A stretch of 64,000 nucleotides of DNA from Riptortus pedestris. Taxonomy: Eukaryota; Arthropoda; Insecta; Hemiptera; Alydidae. The notes under the pieces were generated by a model that saw nothing but the letters and a program-made list of their open reading frames with translations, was not told the DNA's origin and did not search any database. The DNA lies in NCBI GenBank assembly GCA_019009955.1, contig CM032231.1:89124501-89188500 (forward strand), written 5' to 3'. Made by a program: the position numbers and the translations under genes. Below, in pieces: positions 55,358 through 64,000 of this stretch. Position 1 is the stretch's first letter. Each line of letters begins with the position of its first letter.

Positions 55358-57922
55358 TACTTTAGTCCAGTACTTCATACGTTACATCAATTCGTACTTG
55401 CACTTGGAACTTCCAAAGATTAAAGCTTAAATATTTTCAAGTAAGATCAAAGTTGTCGTAAGTTCCTCCTCCAAAAGTAAAGGGCCCAAAAATTACCTAT
55501 TAACTAACATAATTAGTTATAAAGAGTTTTTTTTTTTGATCAACTGATCATGTGAGCATGGATCATACTGTCCGACAGTGTTTTGGGAGGTCAAATTGGC
55601 TGCTTGGCATATTAGCTGCCATGTATGAAATAGCAGTCCAAATCAGGTAATTAGGTACTAATTATGTGGAATTTCAATTAATTTGAAATTATACATATTA
55701 CATTAGGCAGGTATTATATTGTTACAGCAACATCATTTATTTTGACTAACGTACGCTGTCAAAATAAATACTGGTTAATTCAAATTCGTATATTCAGGTA
55801 CGCACCTAGGAAAAGTTATATTTGCTAATACTCATTTCAAACAAGTTACACCATTAGACAAAAATTTAGCCATTTAAAAATTGACAGTATTTACTTACGG
55901 TTGATGTAGAATGATAATAACATACTTATATCCACAAAATAGGTGCAAATGATGAAAATTAAAGAGATCTTGCAGGTTTAACTTTTTGCTTCATCATTAA
56001 TCATATGAATGACAAATCATTTTACCAGAGTTCGAATTGAAGGAATGATTGAAATAAAACAATATATCAATTCAAATTGTAATATTTAATCTTAAATAAC
56101 TTGGGGAATATTTCTTTGGAATGTGTTCTTAAATGTCCTTTTGAATCGATGAAGAGATATAACCAAGCTCTCAATTGGAAAACTACTTATCATAGTTTAT
56201 TTTCCCGGAAACTTTAAGTGGGTTTTCCTGCTCTGATCAAATATTGGAATGATGCCAAAAAGATTTCAATTCTTTCCGAGGGTCTCGGTCAAATCTTTTC
56301 GGTCTCTTCTGGGATGACAAGACGTACTTCATAAACACCTGTTTTTTGTTTTACTTTTATTCTTCTCCAATAAACCCGGAAATTGCTACTACCCCGGTAT
56401 TTGCTACTAAGTACCACATAGTGGCATTAATATTGTACTATTTCTTTATAAATTGTTAACATATGGTAAACGGAAAGGGTTGGAGGAAATGTAATCTACA
56501 TTAATTTAGATAAGTGAATACATTAAAGAGAATACAAATTCAAATAATAAACGAAATAACATGATAGCTAAAATCTTAAAAATGTAAGTTAAAACCTGTT
56601 ACTCCCTTATCAAAATATTATTATTTTTTATGCATTTGGTGTTATTTAATTTTATTATGTCTTTTGTAGTGTGTAACGTGTAATCCTTTCCAAAACTCAA
56701 TTTGGCTAAAGCTATTAAATTCAGAGCATTTGATCGGCCATTGTTGAATATATATAAATGGCTTTGTAGGGATTTCTATTATTGTATTTACCGGGAACAT
56801 GATCTTGAAGACTCAGAATTTGTTAGGAGCAAACTGGGATTTTAAAAAGCTTCCCAGCTAACCTTATCGTCGAGCAACACGACGATTTGTTCATTTTAAT
56901 AAAAATCTGTAAGGCTAGTCTATAAACGCTATCAGCCCAAAAACATATGCATTTAATTATTAAATGCTACAATCCCGATGATATGTGTATGCCTAAAAAG
57001 GTTCTTTACCATTGTTGCTAGAAGCTAATTTATTGCTCTTAGCGAATTTCTTTGGAAAGATTCTATTACTAAATGTCGCGACGGAAGGATTAAGGTCAGT
57101 AAATAAATGAATGGTCACTGAGAAGGAGGCTGGTTTGGAAAGAAGGACCGAGAGGACAAAATTTCCAATTTTCCCGAAACTAGGTATAATGGCCGGTTCG
57201 AAAGATACATCAGAAGGAAGATATCTGTGTGTAGTTCGGTTACAGAATTCAGAATGAAATTCACATTTTCAGAATGATTAAACATGTAATTATAATTTTA
57301 TTATCACCGTAGTTAATGCCCATTTAGTATTTATATTTCAGGAGATATTTTCGTATGCGTCATAATAGCCAAACTGGATATTACGTTTAATTACTCCTTT
57401 GTCAAGTATCATTTTTATTTTACGGAAACCTAATAATAAAAACTCATTTGATTAATTAAATTTTTATTAATTGAAAATGATTTTAGATTTGAAATTTAAT
57501 CAATCCTACCCCTACATGTTAATTGGAGCCGTGATACGAGTTAATGAAAAGGCAAAGCGGTGTGAAATTTATAAATTGAAAACTCTGTAACCATTAGTGT
57601 TTGTGAGGGTCTTTGTCTACGTCGATAATATGTAAGCATATTTGTCATATTAATAATAAATCCCCTTCTGGATAATAAATTCGAACTCTACAAAAGCACG
57701 TAAAGTGTCTTTTATAGCCCAGTTTCTATGAAGACAATCATTCAAGAATAAAATGAAATGAAATTCCCATATCTTACAAGATAAAGTGATGAACTTGTGC
57801 CATTATGTGAATTAAAAAAAAAACCATAGTTGTGGGGATAAGTAAAGAAATTCGAAATCCTTCAACAATTAGTTTTCCGTCCTGCCTAAATGAGGAAAAT
57901 GAGAAGTGAATGTATATATATA
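55358..57922. other. Repeat-poor unassigned island
   Basis: About 2.56 kb with none of the window's repeat families, no long microsatellite and no open frame of 60 or more codons on either strand. T run at 55528-55538. It could be old unique intron or intergenic DNA. Confidence 0.5.
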
Positions 57923-58244
57923 TACTAGCTCAGATACCCGGCTTCGCTCGGGAATTCATTTGAGGCTGAATGGTGATGGTATATTTTTGGCAAGGCTTTA
58001 CTTTGCACAATATTTTGACATTTACCCGTCCCAGTGTTTAGAGTTAACACCCATCATTTCTGTGGATTTGTTAATCATAAAATTATTTTTTTATGTAAGA
58101 ATTCACTGTCCTGCATATTGTCATATTTCCCGTTTCCTGTGCATTATGCATAGATTTGCATTATTAATGAGAAAATATTGACATACATTTGAATCAATTT
58201 TTTCATTTCAGGTACCTGGTAGTTCATATTGAAAAGAAGTGTTG

Positions 58245-59145
58245 AGCGAATTTCTCTAAATAACAAAATAAACAACTTTTGTTATGTGCATATTTGCCGA
58301 AAATGCAATAGGAAACGAAATGTCACTATTATTAATTCCAGGCCTTCCTTATAACCCCCGCTCCTGCCCGTCCCTAGAAATGTTAGTATTGCTTATTATA
58401 AGGAAGGCGTTACTGCTAATTCACATACCGAGTTTTATTTAGTTCGGTTGAGTATTTTCTGCCAAATGAAATTGTGGTCTCCCGCTATTGTTATTAGCAT
58501 ATAACTCATTATATTTCCGTATACGGCAAAAGTGGATATAACAAAAGTTACTTTAAATAACAAAATTAACAACGTTTATTATGTGCATATTTTCTAAAAA
58601 AGCAATAGGGAACGAAATATCACTATTATTAGTTTTCAGGCCTTCCTTATAACCCCCACTCCTGTCCGTCTAGAAATGTTAGTATGGCTTATTATAAGGA
58701 AGGCGTTACTGCTAATTCACATACCGAGTTTTATTTAGTTCGGTTGAGTATTTTCTGCCAAATGAAATTGTTAACTTACGCTATAGGTTTTAGTCTATAT
58801 CTCGTTTATAAATGGGTATACGAAAAAAGTGTATATAACAAAAGTTACTCTAAATTACAAAATAAACAACTTTTGTAAACGGCATATTTGCTGAAAAAGC
58901 AATAGGAAACGAAATATCGCTATTTTTAATTTCAGGCCTCCCTTATAACCCCCACTCCTTTTGTCTTAGATGATATTAATATAGCCTAAAGTCTAAGTTG
59001 GGCTAGTAGTAATGTACATACCAAGTTTCATAAAATTCGGTTCAGCCGTTTATGCGTGAAAAGGTAACAAACAAACAAACAAACAGACACTAAAGAATCA
59101 AAATGCAGTTATGGTGTCTAGGATATGTGAAACGAAAAGTTATCG
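58245..59145 (+). repeat. Family B monomer array, + sense, 3 units
   Basis: Units start near 58250, 58552 and 58850 at ACAAAATAAACAACTTTTG or variants and run about 300 bp each: GCATATTTGCCGAAAATG, CAGGCCTTCCTTATAACCCC, TTCACATACCGAGTTTTATT, AACAAAAGTTACT. The third unit differs in its second half (CCAAGTTTCATAAAATTCGG, CAGCCGTTTATGCGTG, (ACAA)n, GAAACGAAAAGTTATCGT) and matches the solo monomer at 36325-36675. Confidence 0.85.
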
Positions 59146-59783
59146 TTAGGAGGCCTGAAAATATAAATGGTGATATTTCGTTTCCTATTGGTTTTTCGGC
59201 AAAAATGCACATATCAAAAGCTGTTTATTTTGTTATTTAAATTAACTTTTGTCATATACAGTTTCGTCATATACCGAAGTATAAATGCGTTATACGCTAA
59301 ATATGATAGCGGGAGTCAACAATTTTATTTGGCAGACAAGAGACTTAACGGAAATGAATAAAACTCGGTATTTGTATTAGCACTAACGCCTTCATTATCA
59401 TAAGCCTACCAACATTTCTAGTAACGGACAGGAGTGGGGGTTGTAAGGGAGGCCAGAAATTAAAAATAGCGGTATTTCGTTTTCTATTGGATTTTCTGCA
59501 AATATGCACATGACAAAATTTGTTTAGTTTGTTATTTAAAGTAATTTTTGTTTATATTCACTTTTGTTTTATAACAATTTATAAACGAGATATACACTAA
59601 AAGCTAAAGCAGGAGTTGGACACCAACGGGTGAATCGATTCCAACAAAACTAGGAGTATATAAATTAGCATTGATTCTTACGTGGTTATAAGCTATATTA
59701 CAATTTTTAGGTTAGAACGGGAGTGGGGGTTATAAGGGAGGCCTGAAATAAAAATTCGTGATATTTCATTTTCTATTCCAAAC
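59146..59783 (-). repeat. Family B monomer array, inverted, ~2 units
   Basis: GGAGGCCTGAAAATATAAAT, TATTTCGTTTCCTATTGG, AAATGCACATATCAAAAGC and ACTCGGTATTTGTATTAGC read the monomer on the minus strand; a second unit runs from about 59450 (GGCCAGAAATTAAAAATAGC) to 59783. Divergence between units is about 15-25% by eye. Confidence 0.85.
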
Positions 59784-60149
59784 CAACCACGGGTACTAAC
59801 CCTAAACACTGAAACGGGGAAATGTCAAAATATTGTGCAAAGTAAAGTCTTGCCGAAAAAATACCATCAATATTCCGGCTCAAAGAATTCGGGGAGAAGC
59901 CGGGTACCTTAGCTATGCATAATGCACAGGAAACGGGAAATATGACAATATGGAGGACAGTGAAGTCTTACATAAAAATTTAATTTTATTATTAACAAAT
60001 CCACAGAAACGACGGGTATTAACCCTAAACACTGGGAAGGGTAAATGTCAAAATATTGTGCAAAGTAAAGCCTTGCCAAAAAAATACCATCACCAATGAA
60101 AATACCAGCCTCAAATGTCTTCCCGGGCGAAGCCGGGTATCTGAGCTAG

Positions 60150-60150
60150 T

Positions 60151-60182
<32 letters not shown>

Positions 60183-60278
60183 TAAATATATAAATATATA
60201 TATACTATATAGCATATATATATACTATATATATAGCATATATATATACTACTATATATATATATATATACTATATAC

Positions 60279-60331
<53 letters not shown>
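60150..60331. repeat. Complex (TA)n microsatellite
   Basis: Over 180 bp of TA with AAATATAAATA, CTATATAGCATA and ACTACTATATA interruptions, beginning at the foldback element's right flank. Confidence 0.95.
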
Positions 60332-60338
<7 letters not shown>

Positions 60339-60703
60339 TTTTATCAGTTGATGGTTAGCTTCGGTAACACCTATAAATTCTCAATTTTTCAGATAAAGGA
60401 GTTTATTTGTTTTTAAGCTGACAGTGTTGGGCACCATTGATAGCCTTTTTTTTTTAAATTGTCACATATTACAATTAAATTTCATTTTTTATATTTATGA
60501 CCATTGTTAAAAAATTCTGTTTCACTATTTTTCACAAATTCTTACACTTGTCAGTTTTTGTTCATTGTTAGCTCTGGAGAAGCGAAGGGCTAATAATAAT
60601 AATAAATAAGCTCTATCTGGAGAATTGAGAATTTATATCCGATATCCACCCATCCTCTATTATCAGTCAGTGTGTGTGTGTGTGTTTGTATGCATATAAG
60701 TAC

Positions 60704-60704
<1 letters not shown>
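60332..60704. repeat. Short inverted arms, otherwise unassigned
   Basis: ATAAATTCTCAATTTTTCAG near 60370 and CTGGAGAATTGAGAATTTAT near 60617 are imperfect inverse complements; the inner region carries GAGAAGCGAAGGGCTAATAA and (AAT)n. It may be a small decayed foldback. A (TG)n lies at 60669-60684. Confidence 0.4.

Positions 60705-60790
<86 letters not shown>
60705..60790. repeat. (CA)n microsatellite
   Basis: About 86 bp of CA, the longest here; source of Val-Cys frames of 65 and 120 codons on the minus strand. Confidence 0.95.
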
Positions 60791-60794
<4 letters not shown>

Positions 60795-60808
60795 TACACA
60801 CAAACACC

Positions 60809-61169
60809 AATGACGGCTAGCGTATAGGCACTGTGGAACTGCAGCACCCCCATTTTCCACTTGATTTTATCTATAACATTTAATATAATGACCTTTTTTT
60901 CTTTAATTCTTCCTTTATACTTGTATAATATATAATCCTTAAGCTTAATGCAGTAACCATCCCCCAGTTTATGAAAAAACATACAAAAATCTTTGTATGG
61001 AACTTCACAGTTCCAGCGGCGAGGTGTTTGACTGTTGTGCGCATGCGCACACAGGAAGCTCCACAAGGGAGGAGAGCACTGTCGTTCTCACAGTGCCGAC
61101 CGCCGCGCTAAAAGTCTAAAAAGTTTCTGGATCAGCACCCCCAATAATTTTAGCTACGAGCCGCCAGTG
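60809..61169. mobile_element. hAT-like MITE in a (CA)n tract
   Basis: Left end CAATGACGGCTAGCG and right end complement CACTGGCGGCTCGT are similar inverted termini of the CAxTGxCGGC type common in hAT MITEs. CA repeats flank both sides (ACAAACAC left, ACACACAC right), consistent with an 8-bp duplication in microsatellite DNA, though that cannot be proven there. The interior is GC-richer at the right (CCGACCGCCGCGCT) with no open frame from an ATG other than (CA)n artefacts. Confidence 0.5.
61036..61051. promoter_or_regulatory. 16-bp palindrome, NRF1-like site
   Basis: TGTGCGCATGCGCACA is a perfect palindrome containing TGCGCATGCGCA, the known consensus for NRF1 (ewg-family in insects). It lies in the CpG-containing part of the hAT-like MITE. 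Binding is inference from the motif alone. Confidence 0.4.
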
Positions 61170-61199
61170 ACACACACACACACACACACACACACATAC

Positions 61200-61405
61200 T
61201 TGTAACGCTATAGCGGTCACAATGAAAATTTAAAAGTCTTATGCAAATATTCAAGATCAAGTTTGTTAATGACTGACATCAGGGAAAGGGGGTGGGGTTA
61301 GGGAGAGAGGAATCGAAAATTCGTAATATCTCCGTCATTATGAGTCCGACCGAAAAAATATACTCAACCAATCTTCTTGCAGACTTTTATCTCCTATAAC
61401 TCATG

Positions 61406-61407
<2 letters not shown>
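61200..61407 (-). mobile_element. Decayed family A core fragment
   Basis: TTGTAACGCTATAGCGGTCA, CAAGATCAAGTTTGTTAATG, GGGAAAGGGGGTGGGGTT, AAAATTCGTAATATCTCCGT, CATTATGAGTCCGACCG. Minus-strand order of family A; (CA)n and (TA)n tracts (61170-61196 and 61408-61454) flank it. No termini. Confidence 0.75.
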
Positions 61408-61454
<47 letters not shown>

Positions 61455-61460
<6 letters not shown>

Positions 61461-62504
61461 CATTGTTATAACCTAAGTAAAGAGACCACCGACAACTATA
61501 TACCTACCTGAATAATAATAGTAATATTATTGCGTTCAATAAAACCCCAAAACAATTCAATTTCTATCGATCTAATTCTGTTAAAACATCTTAATTTATC
61601 GGATAAAAATTCTAATCCCGAGATTGTTTCGGGTTTGGCCCAATAAGGAAAAGCAATTTGTATTTGGTGGTTTAGGGAGAGGTTTAAGCCATTAAAGCGA
61701 CGATTTGCCGTCGCGGGAGGGTCGGGTGCTCAATCGGCTGTGACGAACATTTCCTCCGACAAGTTTGGAGAGCATTGCCGGAGATCTCGGTAAATATTGG
61801 CGTTTTGCCAGAAAGTCCTTCAATCCCTCCTCCACCGACCTTCGCCATCCTTCAGCCAGAAACGAATTATCCTTCCGCAAATTGTCCCTCTAGGTATTTC
61901 ATAATTTTTTTTTCCCAAAGGAAAATTGTGTTTCGCCCGAAAAAGAAAAAAAAGCTAAGGAGGTTTAGGTTCCCTTGATTTTTATAGAGAATTAAATATT
62001 TTGGTTGAATATTTTTTTAAAACTTACCAGAATTAAAATTAGATAATTCGAGAGCTAAATTGAGTTCAATAAGCATATCGCCAGCATTAATGGATATGAT
62101 CAATGTTCATTACGACTATCCACACTTATTAAAAAGTGAATACCGCAGAAACTAAGTAGTTTTGATTAGTAATTCATGTTATTTTTTATTGTTACAAAAA
62201 TAAACAGACCCTTGGAGTTAAGTTTGCCAAATATACTGTCGACATCGTCAAATGTCCAGGAGCATACCAACTTTGTATTGGAATTTAAACACGGCCATAT
62301 CTAAGCCAGACTGAACGTAAGTTTAAATTCATTTGCAAAGAGTATAAAATACGTACAGAATCGGCATGGCAAGTTAGTTTTTAACGCTAATAAAACTTAC
62401 ATTTGTTTATTTTTTTGTAGTAATTATATGTACCTTTGCCATTATTATACATTTTAATTTTTACTATTTTTTAGTGTTACTAAATTTATTAAGATTCTTA
62501 ATGT
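61455..62504. other. Unassigned, GC-richer patch at 61680-61900
   Basis: The patch has 62- and 67-codon frames on opposite strands and a balanced composition (for example WRRSVEEGLKDFLAKRQYLP on minus) but no recognisable family, start context or splice structure. The rest is AT-rich and empty. Confidence 0.35.
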
Positions 62505-62615
62505 AATGAAAGGCCCATTAAATAAAATCCTTAGTCCTCCCTGGCTAGAAAAGAGTGGTTACTTGTAGATAACCTGTCCCAATTAGCCACAGTAGAATGG
62601 AGTGGACGTAAATAA
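62505..62615 (+). mobile_element. SINE family 1, 3' part
   Basis: TTAAATAAAATCCTTAGTCC, CCTGGCTAGAAAAGAGTGG, TTACTTGTAGATAACCTG match the body of the SINE at 1140-1340; it ends GTAAATAAATAAATATATTT. The pol III head is missing (5' truncation). Confidence 0.6.
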
Positions 62616-64000
62616 ATAAATATATTTGATAGTTGTAAATAATCATGTTGTTCACTCAATGTTATTGTGTTATGTCTCTTGGCTCAGAAAATGGCGACCT
62701 GTAGTCGTTTAAGCACTAAGCGCTAAATACATTTTTTAAGGACTACGTAATAAAATGAATACATCATAGAAAACAATGACTAATAAGGGTTTATTAATAT
62801 TTAATTTTTTACGAATTCTTTTTAGGCCTTTGAGTACTGACCGTGTCTTCATGTTTTGTGTCGAAGCCTTTTCTGTGACTGATTCATAAAACTTTTTTAC
62901 CTGAGACCCAAATGCCCAAAGCGCATTTGCATAGATATGAAGACCAAAGGCCTTCTGGGTGTTCAGGAAGATCCCTTGTGGTATGCCTCAGTGTTATTTG
63001 AAGTGGTAGTTGTTCCAAGTTGGGATTCCTTGTTAACCGGTTGCGGGTGTCACCGGTTGGTTTTTGAATTGGGGAAAGAAAGAAACGAAAAACGAAGGGA
63101 TTTATAGAGGTTGGTAGTAGTGAAAGATCAAAGAGGGTCGACAATTAATCCTAGTCTAACTTGTGTAATCTAATCCTAAGGGGAGGGGGCTCGCTCGCTC
63201 AGGGACATCCAAAGAGAGCCACTAAGCTTGATCCAGAAACTAAGACTAAAACTAAACTATAACTGTCTTATAACAAAGTATTTATTTTGTATAAAGTGTA
63301 ATACAACACTTCTATTAAAGAACAGAACTCTTCAGTCTCATTCATCGATGAGTTTATTTTCCCCATGCCACTCTTTATGAAGTTAAAATTTATGATTCAT
63401 TTACTAGTAGGTAGTTTTGTCACCTGAATAGTACAAGTTTGGCAAATTCCGAGAATTCATGAGGTCTGTAAGGGCGTGCGGTTAGCTTTTGCGGTAATAA
63501 TAATAGAGCTATTTCGGCACCAAAATGTCGGGGCGGGGAAGCTTTTTAGTCCCGGGTTTCGGCACCAAAATGTAAAGGCGGGAAGCTTTTGAAAGGCAAG
63601 AATAAGAGAGCATTAGACTGAAATATTTACTATTTTTATGGAAGGATGCGGGGAAATAATACAAGTCACTATTTGAGTTCTCCAAAGAATCAAGTATATT
63701 GAATTGATTAAGCAACATATAATACACTTTATAGATATAGAGGTTGAAAAAGAAACAAAGGAAACTTAACTTTATAAAATAATTTAGCGGCAATATATAT
63801 ACAATAGAATGATCGATCGGTCCTATATTGTGAGTACTCATTTAATAATTTGCGTAGATAATGCTAGCATTATTAGAAGTAGGTACCTGCGGGAAACATA
63901 TACTTTCCTTGAGTGGAGTCTTCTTCTGGTGTTATTTTCTGTGTTCCCTATAAGATTCTGTCTTCTAGCTGGTTGCGGTGATCCGTATATGAAGGTAGCT
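62616..64000. other. Unassigned; one protein-like open frame
   Basis: A minus frame at 62884-63144 (86 codons) reads PTGDTRNRLTRNPNLEQLPL, then RDLPEHPEGLWSSYLCKCAL. It has balanced composition and a CAG|GTAAAA donor-like site near its end (62895-62902), but no family I recognise. 63509-63841 on minus is a longer AT-rich frame with no motif; its terminal IPKxGTKKLPRPDILVPK-like stretch encodes a local 45-bp-scale duplication of TTTCGGCACCAAAATGT (63513 and 63558). Confidence 0.3.

Larger units (their letters stand above)
57925..60149. mobile_element. Family B foldback element, near complete
   Basis: 2225 bp. Left terminal repeat 57925-58155 (CTAGCTCAGATACCCGGC...TGTGCATTATGCATAG) and right terminal repeat 59914-60149 are inverted copies; TA flanks both ends and the element sits in TA-rich sequence. 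Between them are three + sense monomers (58245-59145) and about two inverted monomers (59146-59783), then an extra partial right terminal repeat (59784-59911, ending CTTAGC). The whole can fold into one long hairpin. No open reading frame encodes a transposase; the 91-codon frame at 57906 is the terminal repeat. Confidence 0.88.

Noticed and set aside
57906..58181. 91-codon frame (and its minus twin at 55054-55308) as a gene
   Set aside because: Both are the family B terminal repeat translated; present only because the repeat happens to lack stops.
60663..61066. Minus-strand frames of 65 and 120 codons rich in Val-Cys
   Set aside because: They translate the (CA)n tract; the flanking residues show no domain.

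Overview
This window reads as animal, most likely arthropod (probably insect), nuclear DNA. That is inferred from its strong AT bias, long (TA)n, (CA)n and (TC)n microsatellites, and dense nested transposon debris of kinds typical of arthropods: I-clade, Jockey-like and RTE/R2-like LINE fragments, a PIF-Harbinger element, a Tigger/pogo element, a mariner/IS630-type element with a GGGACAC end, hAT-like and other MITEs, and tRNA-derived SINEs. I found no convincing host protein-coding gene, rRNA, canonical tRNA or CRISPR array. Most longer open frames are (TA)n, (CA)n or minisatellite artefacts, or run through repeats.

Two repeat families organise the window. Family A is about 570-850 bp with some 30 intact or decayed copies. 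One end carries the palindrome TTCCCTTAAGGGAA next to AGCAGATTTCCC. The middle carries (TA)n. The other end carries the same 12-mer followed by a 6-bp-stem hairpin (ACGCAG-GGG-CTGCGT) about 11 nt from the terminus. This asymmetric layout matches non-autonomous Helentron-like elements (HINE / DINE-1 type). In this annotation the + orientation of family A runs from the hairpin end to the palindrome end, which is probably opposite to the true Helentron polarity. Three subfamilies (S, L, B) differ only in the block next to the hairpin end.

Family B is a large foldback element. It has terminal inverted repeats of about 230 bp starting CTAGCTCAGATACCC, a TA target duplication, and inverted arms made of tandem ~300-bp monomers. 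Copies lie at 50537-55292 and 57925-60149, with a solo terminal repeat at 50313-50534.

Layout: 1-5700 SINE, family A copy, Harbinger pair, MITE. 5700-11100 three family A copies. 11400-18200 LINE 3' ends and weakly featured DNA. 18400-23650 family A cluster with a Jockey fragment. 24166-24525 SINE. 24500-33400 mostly unassigned, old family A debris. 33400-42400 dense family A copies and a 21-bp minisatellite. 42867-43613 Tigger in (TA)n. 45649-48118 family A. 48741-49497 mariner-like remnant. 50313-55292 foldback elements with a nested I-clade LINE. 55358-57922 repeat-poor island. 57925-60149 second foldback element. 60150-61454 microsatellites, hAT-like MITE, family A remnant. The remainder is largely unassigned. 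The elements are parasitic and nested; no host pathway can be read here.
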